A stretch of 64,000 nt of DNA from Chryseobacterium defluvii (GTDB lineage: Bacteria > Bacteroidota > Bacteroidia > Flavobacteriales > Weeksellaceae), in the NCBI RefSeq assembly GCF_014204415.1, contig NZ_JACHLE010000001.1, forward strand, positions 310,001-374,000, read 5' to 3'. The position numbers were made by a program, and so were the translations under genes. Position 1 is the stretch's first letter; the number at the start of each line of letters is the position of its first letter. Below the pieces are notes generated by a model that did not search any database, had not been told where the DNA came from, and saw only the letters and a program-made list of their open reading frames with translations. This document shows positions 35,401 to 43,412 of the stretch, piece by piece.

Positions 35401-36084
35401 ACATTACAGGATGTATACGTTTGTGCCGGTGATAATGGAATTTTAGATGCAGGGGCAGGTCCTAATTATACTTATGTATGGAGTACGGGAGCTACTACCC
35501 AGACAATTTCTACAAATGTTGTAGGAACCTATACGGTAACAATCAGCAACGGGGTGTGTTCCAAAATCTTTTCAGCACAATTATTGAATCCCAATCTTCC
35601 GAAATTTACCAATATAGTATATGAAAATCATGTGCTTACGCTTACGGCTTCCAACCCTACAGGAGGAATTCTGGAATATTCTATTGATGGAGGAGTGACC
35701 TGGCAGGCGTCAAATATTTTTTACAATGTCTTGGATAATACCAGTTATAATCTGATGGTAAGGGTGAAAGATGCAAAATGCAGCACCTCCTTAGAGTACT
35801 ATACCTTTGTGGTCAGCAATGCGATTACACCGAATATGGATGGGTATAATGATGTAATTGATTTTTCAGGCATCAGCAAGTATAATAGTTTTGCTGCTTC
35901 TATATTTGACAGATATGGAGCTGAGTTATTCAGGGCTACAAAATCCGAAACGGTATGGCGGGGCTCTCTGAAAGGTATGAATCTTCCTACGAGTACCTAT
36001 TGGTATAGGGTACAGTGGGAGAATCCGGCCAGTAAGAAGCTTGAGCTCCGGTCAGGATGGATATTATTGAAAAACAGAAATTAA
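32497..36084 (+). CDS. Choice-of-anchor-L adhesin-like protein, T9SS type B cargo (paralog 2, expanded)
   Basis: A 1195-residue exported protein. Signal peptide ends at AFSQ. The choice-of-anchor-L domain (about 38-300) closely follows paralog 1. The middle is longer than in the other two paralogs, because two module types are repeated: a QADANAG-containing unit (near 389 and 642) and an Ig-like unit with GESVTLTASGG(A/I)TYNW (near 570, 822 and 896). The last part is a PNYTYVWSTGATTQT module and a T9SS type B sorting domain (ITPNMDGYNDVIDF, IFDRYGAELF, LPTSTYWYRV). Surface adhesion is inferred. The DNA of repeated modules is alike enough that recombination could change their number. Confidence 0.88.
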   Translation: MLNRRMRSLFLTLFLALISNFAFSQNRGKSVSIQKPSASTMKAGAFIDVNTSNYPESAYSITQLVKDVLIAGGSTCTNPNVSNVVVSPNLAPADQSRTWGYFNKGTTNFPFAKGIILTTGHARKAGNSFQSGNLGDAFGQIGDTDLATALNVANSSLYDATYIEFDFVPTSTEVKFRYLFASEEYEGTFPCNITDGFALLLKKVGDPSYTNLAVLPGGAGPVSVTNIVPSTYPCGPKNAQYFGGQNTSNIETNFSGRTVPLTASATVIPGQTYHFKMVLADFSDSNYDSGVFLEAGSFDIGVQILNPAGVALPSSINVCDNAPQTFTASAQIPNATYQWLFNNNPIPGATFATYTATQPGLYTVQVFIPGNTCPGTASVTIVGGTSPTVQNATLTSCYVPGNAIFNLTTAESSISTTPGVTYAYYVNQADANAGNTSTIATPTAFSSPGNQTVYVLVKNGFCSKVAQLQLIKAPQMTGTIATPPALTCTSSQTTLDATASVYPTGSTFNWTTTGGNIVSGGTTLTPVVNAAGTYTLTISNTYQPGNVNCTATATVTVVGDSAPPSTGLTASKVQICAGESVTLTASGGATYNWTGLPGTGNTQIVSPTVNTTYTVTAVGANGCVSQSPATLTIEVFQPITVQNATLLKCYEPGNIIYDLTLAQAQITPANPGVTFTYYVDQADANAGNANTIGTPTAYSSPGNQTVYVLVKNGGCRYVVSLQLLKTAATTLTIATPQTITCTTPQITLNASASVIPAGSTIAWTTTGGNIVSGAGTLTPVVNAGGTYTLTVQNTTQPENLTCTYTSSVNVIEDKVLPVAAVTSSHAQICIGESVTLTASGGATYNWTGLPGNGNTQVVSPTVTTTYTVHAVGANGCISANPATVTVIVGPPTAMVAASKSKICVGESVTLTASGGITYNWVGLPGNGNTQVVSPTVTTTYSVYALGGNGCSSIDPATITIEVVPAITSTLQDVYVCAGDNGILDAGAGPNYTYVWSTGATTQTISTNVVGTYTVTISNGVCSKIFSAQLLNPNLPKFTNIVYENHVLTLTASNPTGGILEYSIDGGVTWQASNIFYNVLDNTSYNLMVRVKDAKCSTSLEYYTFVVSNAITPNMDGYNDVIDFSGISKYNSFAASIFDRYGAELFRATKSETVWRGSLKGMNLPTSTYWYRVQWENPASKKLELRSGWILLKNRN

Positions 36085-36089
36085 ATATG

Positions 36090-36115
36090 AAAGCGCCTGT
36101 ATATAGGCGCTTTTT
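36090..36115 (+). terminator. Rho-independent terminator
   Basis: 8-bp stem (AAGCGCCT at 36091-36098, AGGCGCTT at 36105-36112), 6-base loop, then T run. Confidence 0.88.
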
Positions 36116-36194
36116 GTTTGTTGTGCATTAAAAAAACTTAAATATATGTGTGATATATTCAAAAAAAAATTAAATTTGTTAAAACAAAAAGATT

Positions 36195-38561
36195 ATGAAT
36201 AGATATCTACTCCTTTTTCTCTTTTTACTTATTACACCCACCTTTTTACTTTCACAGAATGTCCAGTCAAGGAAGCCCCAGAAAGAAAATGCTTCTTCAT
36301 TATCAATGAAGGCAGGGGCATTTATTGATGTAAATGCAGCCGGGTACAATGAAACCGGTTATACGATTACGCAACTTGTAAAAGATGTTTTAATCTCTTC
36401 AGGAACAAATTCTTGTGTTACCCCAAATGTTTCCAATGTTCAGGTAAATCCAAACCTGCCTGCAACAGATGTTAACAGATCGTGGGGATATTTTCATAAA
36501 GGGACCACCAACTTCCCTTTTAAAGATGGTATAGTCTTATCCACCGGTTTTGCTGTTAAAGCTGGAAACAGTTTTAATGGAACAACACTAAGTGATAATT
36601 TGCCAACAGGAAGTGATCCTGATTTGGTTGCTGCTACAAACCCGAGCGGAAGCTTAAACGATGCGGTAATACTGGAATTTGACTTTGTTCCTACGTCCAG
36701 TCAGGTAAAATTTAATTATCTGTTTGCTTCAGAAGAATACACAGGAGGTTTTCCGTGCAGCTTCTCAGATGCATTTGCATTATTATTAAGACCGGTTGCA
36801 GGAGGACCTTATATTAACATGGCTGTACTGCCAAGTGGTGCAGGGCCTGTAAGTGTGACCAATATACATCCTGCCAATCAGGACAATGGCTTGCCGCTTT
36901 CTTGTGGAGCTTCTAATCCGGCTTTTTTTGCAGGATATAATAATGCCAATATAGAAACTAATTTCAACGGGAGAACAATTCCTCTTACGGCTACTGCTAC
37001 TGTAGTTCCGGGGCAGGCATATCATTTTAAAATGGTATTGGCTGATGCAATTGACAGCAGCTGGGATTCTGCCGTTTTCCTAGAAGGAGGGTCTTTTAAT
37101 ATTGGTGTGGAATTATTAGACAACAATGGAGCTACGCTTCCTTCAGATATTAATGTTTGTGATAGTGTTCCTCAGATATTAACTGCTTCTGTGAGTGACC
37201 CTATTATGACTTTCCAATGGTTCTTTAATGGAACAGCTATAACGGGTGCTACATCCAACACAATTACGGCGGTTCAGCCGGGAACTTACACCATTGAGGT
37301 AAGTGTTCCAGGAAATCCTTGTCCGGGGACGGCTTCAATCCAGATTCATGGAGGTACAACGCCTTTGGCACAAGATGCCACGTTGTTGCTCTGTACCACA
37401 CCGGATATTACAACCTTTGACCTGAACCATGCCAAACCATTGATCAGCCCGACCACGGGAGCCGTATTCCGTTTTTATGAGAATCTGGCGGATGCACAAG
37501 CCCAGAATAACAATTTTATAGCCAATATATTAAGCTATAACGGTGCTGATGGCCAGATCTTATATGTAGTGGTTTCCAATGGAGGTTTCTGCAGCAAATT
37601 GATTGAATTGACACTACAGAAAGAAGTTACACCTACAGCACATCTTACTTCTTCCAGAATAAAGATATGTCCGGGAGAGACTGTGAATTTTACAGCATCC
37701 GGAGGAGCAACTTATTTATGGAGCAATTTCCCGGGGACGGGCAGTACCCAATCCGTTACGCTGCATAATACAACAACATTTACAGTGTACGCCATAGGGC
37801 CGAAAGGATGTAAATCTTTACAGCCGGCAACCGTAACGGTAGAAGTAACTCCTGAAATAACATCCCCATTAGCGGATGTTGAGATTTGTATTGGTGACAG
37901 AGTTACGCTGGATGCAGGTGCAGGGCCTAACTATAAATATCTATGGAGTACCGGAGCTACTACTCAGACTATTAATGTGGATCAATTAGGAGTCTATACG
38001 GTAGCTATTGATAACGGATACTGTATCAAAACTTTCACAGCTAAAGTAATGGCAGCAGCCACACCGTATGTTACCAATCTTCAGTATGCCAACAATACAC
38101 TGACCATTACGGCGCAAAATACTTCAATCAATAATATTCAGGGAACTTTGGAGTATTCCATCGATGGAGGTTTGACTTGGCAGGATTCAAATGTGTTCAC
38201 AGGCTTGCAGAATAATACAACCTATCAGATACTGGTAAGAATAAAAGGAACTCATTGTACAGGAGGAATTGAATTCTATACCTTACATATCAGCAATCTT
38301 ATCACTCCTAATCAGGATGGTGTCAATGATGTGTTAGATCTTGCCACTTTTGGCCAATTTAAAAACTTCACCGGGTCAATTTATGACCGATATGGAGTGG
38401 AAATGTTCAGATTCTCAAAAGAAACTCCGATCTGGGACGGTACGGTAGGAGGTAAGAGATTGCCTACAGCTACGTATTGGTACAAGTTCAATTTTGAATA
38501 TCCAAAATCAAAAACACAAATGAACTGGTCAGGATGGATAATGCTGAAAAACAGAGAATAA
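36195..38561 (+). CDS. Choice-of-anchor-L adhesin-like protein, T9SS type B cargo (paralog 3)
   Basis: A 788-residue exported protein, the same length class as paralog 1. Signal peptide ends near LLSQ. The choice-of-anchor-L domain covers about 38-305 (MKAGAFIDVNAAGYNETGY, GIVLSTGFAVKAGN, FNYLFASEEYTGG, FKMVLADAIDSS). Ig-like modules follow (TFQWFFNGTAITGATSN, GGATYLWSNFPGTGSTQ, PNYKYLWSTGATTQT). The C-terminus is a T9SS type B sorting domain (ITPNQDGVNDVLDL, IYDRYGVEMF, WDGTVGGKRLPTATYW). A -7 box TAAATTTG lies at 36171-36178. It converges on rsmA and shares a palindromic terminator with it. Surface adhesion is inferred. Confidence 0.88.
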   Translation: MNRYLLLFLFLLITPTFLLSQNVQSRKPQKENASSLSMKAGAFIDVNAAGYNETGYTITQLVKDVLISSGTNSCVTPNVSNVQVNPNLPATDVNRSWGYFHKGTTNFPFKDGIVLSTGFAVKAGNSFNGTTLSDNLPTGSDPDLVAATNPSGSLNDAVILEFDFVPTSSQVKFNYLFASEEYTGGFPCSFSDAFALLLRPVAGGPYINMAVLPSGAGPVSVTNIHPANQDNGLPLSCGASNPAFFAGYNNANIETNFNGRTIPLTATATVVPGQAYHFKMVLADAIDSSWDSAVFLEGGSFNIGVELLDNNGATLPSDINVCDSVPQILTASVSDPIMTFQWFFNGTAITGATSNTITAVQPGTYTIEVSVPGNPCPGTASIQIHGGTTPLAQDATLLLCTTPDITTFDLNHAKPLISPTTGAVFRFYENLADAQAQNNNFIANILSYNGADGQILYVVVSNGGFCSKLIELTLQKEVTPTAHLTSSRIKICPGETVNFTASGGATYLWSNFPGTGSTQSVTLHNTTTFTVYAIGPKGCKSLQPATVTVEVTPEITSPLADVEICIGDRVTLDAGAGPNYKYLWSTGATTQTINVDQLGVYTVAIDNGYCIKTFTAKVMAAATPYVTNLQYANNTLTITAQNTSINNIQGTLEYSIDGGLTWQDSNVFTGLQNNTTYQILVRIKGTHCTGGIEFYTLHISNLITPNQDGVNDVLDLATFGQFKNFTGSIYDRYGVEMFRFSKETPIWDGTVGGKRLPTATYWYKFNFEYPKSKTQMNWSGWIMLKNRE

Positions 38562-38581
38562 CAAATAATACAATAATCAAT

Positions 38582-38613
38582 AAAAAGCCTGTCAAAATTT
38601 TGACAGGCTTTTT
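38582..38613. terminator. Bidirectional terminator between the adhesin gene and rsmA
   Basis: A perfect 32-base palindrome (38582-38597 with 38598-38613), A-rich on the left and T-rich on the right. In RNA the central AAAATTTT would open as the loop. Confidence 0.93.
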
Positions 38614-38629
38614 ATTTGTTTAAATTCTT

Positions 38630-39400
38630 CTATAGGTTTTCTTTCCAGAGTCTTGTAAATGCTATAAAATCAGATACGCTTAGTTCTTCGGCTCTTTTAT
38701 CCATAAACTCATGTGTTTTTAAAGCTTCAGGGATATTAAGAGGTTTTAAGGCATTCGAAAGTTTTTTTCTTCTCTGGTTAAATCCGGTTTTTACGATTTG
38801 CTTAAAAAGAACTTCATTGCCGGCCAGACCTTCCTTCGGGTTTCTTGTAAGCTTGATCACCCCCGATTTTACCTTCGGTGGAGGATTAAAAACATTCTCA
38901 TGTACCGTAAATAAGTAGGAAACATCATAATAAGCCTGGATCAGAACCGAGAGTATGCCATAATCCTTTGTTCTGGGAATCGCAGCTGTTCTTTCCGCGA
39001 CCTCTTTCTGGAACATTCCTACCATTTCGGGGATCAGTTCATAATGATCAACGATCTGGAACAGGATCTGAGAAGAAATATTATACGGAAAATTGCCTAT
39101 GATGGCGATCTGTTCACCATTAACAAAAGCAAAATCCTGTTTCAGGAAGTCTCCCACAAAAGCCTTTTCGGTAATGGTGGAGTAGTTTTTCTTCAGGTAT
39201 TCTATGGATTCCATATCGATCTCGGCAAGATAAACGGTCTGATCCTTTTCAAGAAGATATTTGGTAAGCACTCCCATTCCGGGACCCACTTCCATTACAT
39301 TAGGATAGCCGGTAAAGCTCAGTCCTTCCACAATTTTTCTTGCGATATTTTCATCCGTCAGAAAGTGCTGCCCGAGATGTTTTTTTGCTTTTACACTCAA
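38630..39400 (-). CDS. rsmA: 16S rRNA (adenine1518/1519-N6)-dimethyltransferase
   Basis: A 256-residue enzyme (RsmA/KsgA) that dimethylates two adjacent adenines near the 3' end of 16S rRNA during small-subunit maturation. The N-terminus has AKKHLGQHFLTDENIARKIV, the family start. The S-adenosylmethionine site follows as EVGPGMGVLT, and the catalytic IIGNFPYNISSQILF (NxPY type) at about 100. The C-terminal helical domain has FNPPPKVKSGVI. Length is normal. It converges with the third choice-of-anchor-L gene and is divergent from ftsX. Confidence 0.95.
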   Translation of the reverse strand: MSVKAKKHLGQHFLTDENIARKIVEGLSFTGYPNVMEVGPGMGVLTKYLLEKDQTVYLAEIDMESIEYLKKNYSTITEKAFVGDFLKQDFAFVNGEQIAIIGNFPYNISSQILFQIVDHYELIPEMVGMFQKEVAERTAAIPRTKDYGILSVLIQAYYDVSYLFTVHENVFNPPPKVKSGVIKLTRNPKEGLAGNEVLFKQIVKTGFNQRRKKLSNALKPLNIPEALKTHEFMDKRAEELSVSDFIAFTRLWKENL

Positions 39401-39491
39401 AGTTTTTTATGATTTTGTTAACAATGATTTTCTGAATTTCGTCCCAAATTTCGGAAGTTTTTTTCTATTTTAGCCAAAAATTTTAATATTA

Positions 39492-40391
39492 ATGGCTAAA
39501 TCTGTAGATGAATTTAATAAGAAAAGGCTTCGGTCCAGCAATATTACTGTAGTAGTAAGTATCGCCTTAGTGTTATTTTTGTTGGGATTAATGGGGTTGA
39601 TTCTGATAAATGCTCAAAAGTATTCCGATTATATTAAAGAACAACTGGTAGTGAATGCTTATTTTGATGAGAATTATGACGCTAAGGATTCCCTGAAAAT
39701 TGCAAAACTTGAAGAAGAAACTTTTAAAAAAGTACAGACTCTGGCACCCGTTAAAAAAGCTACCTATATTTCCAGAGAAAGGGCATCCCAGGAAGCCAGG
39801 AAAAGTATGGGAATAGACAGCGATGCACTTTTCGAAGAAAATATATTCCCCTCGTCTATTGAAGTAGCTTTGAAGCCTGAATTTGTAGATCCTGCAAAAA
39901 TTGATGAAGCTATCAAGACTATCAAATCCGTTCCGGGAATTGTGGATGTTAAAAATGACAGTACCCTGATGGTTGAGGTCTACAATAACCTGAGCAGGAT
40001 CCTGAAATGGATCTTGGGATTCTCTATTTTATTTCTGATTCTGGCGATTGTTTTGATCAATAACTCAATCCGTCTGAAAATATTCTCAAAGAGGTTTATC
40101 ATCAAAACTATGCAGCTGGTAGGAGCTAAGAGAAGATTTATCCTGAAACCTTTTATTGTGGAAGCAGTGGTTTTAGGAGCTATAGGTGCTGTTATAGGCC
40201 TTATTGCCCTGTTTGGGGTGTGGTATTATTTTACAAATCAGATCGGTTCGGCTTTCGTACAGGATGATCAGCAATATTTCTGGCTGATCTTGCTGGTGCT
40301 TGGAGTAGGTATTCTGATCACGGTTTTAAGTACGATTATTGCTACCTGGAGATTCTTAAAATCAAACGTTGACGATCTATATTATTCTTAA
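39492..40391 (+). CDS. ftsX: Cell division protein FtsX-like permease
   Basis: A 299-residue inner-membrane protein with the FtsX layout: first helix at about 20-42, an extracytoplasmic domain (about 45-165, with PVKKATYISRERASQEARKS), then three helices at about 170-190, 222-247 and 263-287. The loop LVGAKRRFILKPFIVEAVVLG is the conserved coupling segment that contacts the FtsE ATPase. In the cell FtsEX links cell-wall hydrolysis to division. FtsE is not in the window. The next gene (DUF3098) starts 2 bases after the stop, and uppP, truB and the RluF-type gene follow on the same strand, a gene order I regard as typical for Flavobacteriia. Confidence 0.93.
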   Translation: MAKSVDEFNKKRLRSSNITVVVSIALVLFLLGLMGLILINAQKYSDYIKEQLVVNAYFDENYDAKDSLKIAKLEEETFKKVQTLAPVKKATYISRERASQEARKSMGIDSDALFEENIFPSSIEVALKPEFVDPAKIDEAIKTIKSVPGIVDVKNDSTLMVEVYNNLSRILKWILGFSILFLILAIVLINNSIRLKIFSKRFIIKTMQLVGAKRRFILKPFIVEAVVLGAIGAVIGLIALFGVWYYFTNQIGSAFVQDDQQYFWLILLVLGVGILITVLSTIIATWRFLKSNVDDLYYS

Positions 40392-40393
40392 TA

Positions 40394-40690
40394 ATGAGCA
40401 AGAAAACAAATAAATTTTCGGCCGCAGACTTTGGCAAAGGTGCTGAAGCTCCACAAGAAAACACTTTTTACTTCGGACAGCAGAACTTTAAATGGATGCT
40501 GATAGGACTGGCATTTATTGTAGTAGGATTCCTTTTAATGATGGGTGCTGATGCTAATACTGTTGACGGGAAATTTGATCCTAACCAATGGAATGATGAT
40601 ATTTTCTCCATCCGCAGGATCAGAATTGCACCATTGTTTGTCGTTATAGGCTTTGCGATAGAAGTATATGCGATCTTAAAAAGAAAATAA
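40394..40690 (+). CDS. DUF3098 membrane protein
   Basis: A 98-residue protein with two hydrophobic helices (about 34-54 and 76-93) joined by a short loop containing PNQWNDDIFSIRRIRIAPL. This matches the DUF3098 family found beside ftsX in Bacteroidota. The function is not known; tight coupling (2 bases) to ftsX suggests a link with division or envelope synthesis. Confidence 0.85.
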   Translation: MSKKTNKFSAADFGKGAEAPQENTFYFGQQNFKWMLIGLAFIVVGFLLMMGADANTVDGKFDPNQWNDDIFSIRRIRIAPLFVVIGFAIEVYAILKRK

Positions 40691-40704
40691 TAAATTTTTG
40701 ATTT

Positions 40705-40852
40705 AAGGATTAAAAGATTAAAAAATTAAAGGTTAGGTCAGTTAAGAAATTGGATAGAGTGTAAGAGGAATGATATACTTCCTTGCTTCTTTCGAATATT
40801 AACATTTTTAGACATAAATCAAAGACCTTAATTTTTTAATCTTTTGATCCTT
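40705..40852. repeat. Intergenic inverted repeat, 25-bp arms
   Basis: The left arm 40705-40729 (begins AAGGATTAAAAGATTAAA) is the complement of the right arm 40828-40852 (ends AATCTTTTGATCCTT) with one mismatch. About 100 bases lie between. A shorter AATCTTTTAATCTTT stretch of the same kind lies near 49779. It has no T run or promoter match and separates DUF3098 from uppP. Confidence 0.7.
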
Positions 40853-40867
40853 TTAATTTTAAAAAAT

Positions 40868-41686
40868 ATGGATTTAATAAAAGCAATTATTATTGCCATT
40901 ATAGAAGGACTCACCGAATATCTGCCGATCTCTTCTACGGCACACATGGGATTTACAGCAAATCTGCTGGGATTGCAGGATGACGAATTTTTGAAAATGT
41001 TTCAGGTTTCCATTCAGTTTGGTGCCATACTTTCTGTGGTAGTGGCCTACTGGAAGAAGTTTTTTGATTTTAAGAACATCCAGTTTTATTTTAAACTTGC
41101 TTTTGCGGTAGTACCGGCACTGGTTTTAGGATATTTATTTGATGATAAAATAGAAGCCGTACTTGGAAATCAGATTGCTATTTCGTCAGTATTGGTTTTA
41201 GGGGGAGTGGTTTTATTGTTTGCTGATAAATGGTTTAAAAATGCCACTATTAATGATGAAAAGGGGATCACTACAAGAAATGCAATTACCATAGGGGTCT
41301 GGCAATGTCTGGCGATGATGCCGGGAACCAGCAGAAGTGCAGCTTCTATTATTGGAGGGATGGCCCAGGGACTGACTAGAAAAGCGGCGGCCGAATTTTC
41401 TTTCTTCCTAGCGGTTCCTACCATGCTGGCTGTTACGGTATATTCGGTTTTTCTTAAAACATGGGGTAAGGGAACGGGCAATCCGCAGAAAGGATATGAA
41501 ATGATCCTTGCTTCACAAGACCATATCACTATTTTTATTGTAGGGAATATTGTTGCATTTATTGTGGCTCTTATTGCGATAAAAGCTTTTATAGGAGTAC
41601 TGAACAAATATGGTTTCAGGCCGTGGGGCTGGTACCGCATTTTTGTGGGAGTGGCTTTACTGATCTATTTTTATTATTTCAAATAA
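40868..41686 (+). CDS. uppP: Undecaprenyl-diphosphatase
   Basis: A 272-residue inner-membrane enzyme that removes a phosphate from undecaprenyl diphosphate, so that the lipid carrier can be reused for cell-wall synthesis. Conserved motifs: EGLTEYLPISSTAHM near residue 12-26 (the catalytic Glu-rich loop), and MPGTSRSAASIIGG in the second half. About eight hydrophobic helices are visible and the length is normal. Start ATG 40868 gives the usual MDLIKAIIIAIIEG; the longer frame from 40844 would extend back into the inverted-repeat arm. It lies between DUF3098 and truB on the same strand. Confidence 0.95.
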   Translation: MDLIKAIIIAIIEGLTEYLPISSTAHMGFTANLLGLQDDEFLKMFQVSIQFGAILSVVVAYWKKFFDFKNIQFYFKLAFAVVPALVLGYLFDDKIEAVLGNQIAISSVLVLGGVVLLFADKWFKNATINDEKGITTRNAITIGVWQCLAMMPGTSRSAASIIGGMAQGLTRKAAAEFSFFLAVPTMLAVTVYSVFLKTWGKGTGNPQKGYEMILASQDHITIFIVGNIVAFIVALIAIKAFIGVLNKYGFRPWGWYRIFVGVALLIYFYYFK

Positions 41687-41738
41687 AAAGAAAAGCAGTA
41701 TTGCTTATTACTGATTACCCATTACTTATAATACAATC

Positions 41739-42464
41739 ATGACAGCTGAAGAATTACAGTCGGGACAGATATTTTTATTGGACAAGCCTTTGGATTGGAC
41801 TTCTTTTCAGGCGGTCAATAAGATGAAATACAAACTCAAAAGAGAATTTAAACTTCCAAAAAAGTTTAAAATAGGTCATGCCGGAACATTGGATCCAAGG
41901 GCAACGGGGCTTCTTATCGTTTGCTGTGGGAAATTCACAAAAAAGATCCCTGAAATACAGGATGCACCGAAGGAATATTGGACAGAAATAAAAATAGGAG
42001 TTCAGACAGAAAGTTACGACACTGAAAAACCCGAAATACTACACCAGGATATTTCCCATATTTCAGAAGAGTTTATTAAAGAAACCATAATCAGTAAGTT
42101 TGTCGGAGAAATAGAGCAGAAGCCGCCTGTTTTTTCAGCGATCAAGATCGATGGTGAAAGGGCTTATAATTTAGCCAGAGAAGGGCAGGAAGTAGAAATG
42201 AAATCCAGGAAAACGACCATTTTTTACATTGAAGATATTAAAATAAATCTTCCTTATGTAAGTTTTATGGTAGGATGCTCAAAAGGAACTTATATCCGGA
42301 GCCTTGCCCATGACATCGGGCAGGAATTAGGGATTGGAGCGTATTTAACCCAATTGAGAAGGACTAGGATAGGAGAATATGCCATAACAGATGCTACCGA
42401 TCAGTTTTTGAATAATGATTTTAGATTTGAAACTTTGAGCAATGCAGGAGAAAACACGTATTAA
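41739..42464 (+). CDS. truB: tRNA pseudouridine(55) synthase
   Basis: A 241-residue enzyme that makes pseudouridine 55 in the T loop of tRNAs. Motifs: [17 protein letters not shown] at the start, [14 protein letters not shown] with catalytic D52, [19 protein letters not shown], and [15 protein letters not shown]. It lacks a long C-terminal PUA domain, as is common in Bacteroidota. Its last 23 bases overlap the following pseudouridine synthase gene in another frame, so translation of the two is coupled. Confidence 0.95.
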   Translation: MTAEELQSGQIFLLDKPLDWTSFQAVNKMKYKLKREFKLPKKFKIGHAGTLDPRATGLLIVCCGKFTKKIPEIQDAPKEYWTEIKIGVQTESYDTEKPEILHQDISHISEEFIKETIISKFVGEIEQKPPVFSAIKIDGERAYNLAREGQEVEMKSRKTTIFYIEDIKINLPYVSFMVGCSKGTYIRSLAHDIGQELGIGAYLTQLRRTRIGEYAITDATDQFLNNDFRFETLSNAGENTY

Positions 42465-43167
42465 TAAATATCTTTCAGAAGTGGGTTACTGCTCAAGAAG
42501 GGCGGCAGATAAACTGTTGGAAGAAGGCAGGATAACCATTAACGGAAAGATCCCTGAGCTGGGTACTAAAGTTTCCGATGAGGACGTGGTGGAGGTCGAC
42601 GGGAAACCTATCCGGGAACCCCAGGAACAACCTGTTTACATAGCATTCAATAAACCCGTAGGAATTGTCTGCACTACAGATACGAAACGGGAAAAAAACA
42701 ATATTGTCGATTATATCAACCACCCGAAAAGAATTTTCCCCATCGGCAGATTGGATAAGCCCAGTGAAGGCCTGATTCTCCTTACAAGTGACGGGGATAT
42801 CGTTAATAAAATTCTCAGAGCCCGAAACAACCACGATAAAGAATATCTGGTAAGGGTAGATAAGCCCATTACTCCTAAGTTTCTGGAAAAAATGCGAAAC
42901 GGAGTTCCAATTTTAGATACGGTCACAAGAAAATGTGAAGTGGAGAAAATTGATGAAATGAACTTCAGGATTATCCTTACTCAGGGGCTTAACAGGCAGA
43001 TCCGTAGAATGTGTGAGTACCTGGGATATGATGTGAAAAAACTTAAAAGGATCCGTATCATGAATATCAAACTGGATCTTCCGGTCGGGAAATGGAGGGA
43101 TTTAACAAATGATGAACTTTCTTTGCTCAATAAACTTTTAGAGGATTCCAGTAAAACGGTAGATTAG
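42442..43167 (+). CDS. RluF/RsuA-family pseudouridine synthase
   Basis: A 241-residue rRNA (possibly also tRNA) modifying enzyme. An S4 RNA-binding domain covers about 5-55 ([19 protein letters not shown]). The catalytic motif [18 protein letters not shown] has D105. The ending [19 protein letters not shown] matches the family. Sequence and length fit RluF, which in E. coli modifies U2604 of 23S rRNA; I do not name the target for certain. The ATG at 42442 lies inside truB (23-base overlap), but the S4 domain requires it, and no later Met would leave that domain intact. Confidence 0.92.
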   Translation: MQEKTRINKYLSEVGYCSRRAADKLLEEGRITINGKIPELGTKVSDEDVVEVDGKPIREPQEQPVYIAFNKPVGIVCTTDTKREKNNIVDYINHPKRIFPIGRLDKPSEGLILLTSDGDIVNKILRARNNHDKEYLVRVDKPITPKFLEKMRNGVPILDTVTRKCEVEKIDEMNFRIILTQGLNRQIRRMCEYLGYDVKKLKRIRIMNIKLDLPVGKWRDLTNDELSLLNKLLEDSSKTVD

Positions 43168-43222
43168 TTATAAAAGTTAGGAGTTATGAGTTTTGAATTA
43201 TAAGTTATAAACTAAGAAGAGT
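43168..43222. repeat. Heptamer-repeat tract
   Basis: Just after the RluF-type stop codon the sequence is phased in sevens: AAGTTAG, GAGTTAT, GAGTTTT, GAATTAT, AAGTTAT, AAACTAA. The rest of the 43168-43412 space shows no gene; it holds a TCTGCATAATCTGC stretch near 43358 of the kind often scattered in such genomes. Confidence 0.65.
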
Positions 43223-43412
43223 TATAAAGATAAATAATCTACCTATACTCGTAAATCTATCACTTAGATGCTTTGTAAACTTTCAATGTATGCTCAGCAG
43301 GATAATTCCCAAAATCATAAATTCTCAAAATTTAATTCGTCACATAATCATCAAAAAATCTGCATAATCTGCCCGATCAGCGGGAGTAAACCATACTTAT
43401 AACTCTACTCAA

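Noticed and set aside
38582-38613. The 32-base perfect palindrome as an operator.
   Set aside because: Its place between two converging stop codons and its A and T runs at the ends make it a bidirectional terminator.
43358-43395. A TCTGCATAATCTGC stretch, with a similar one near 53026-53044.
   Set aside because: The two are alike only over a short distance; I could not define borders or arms, so no element is called.
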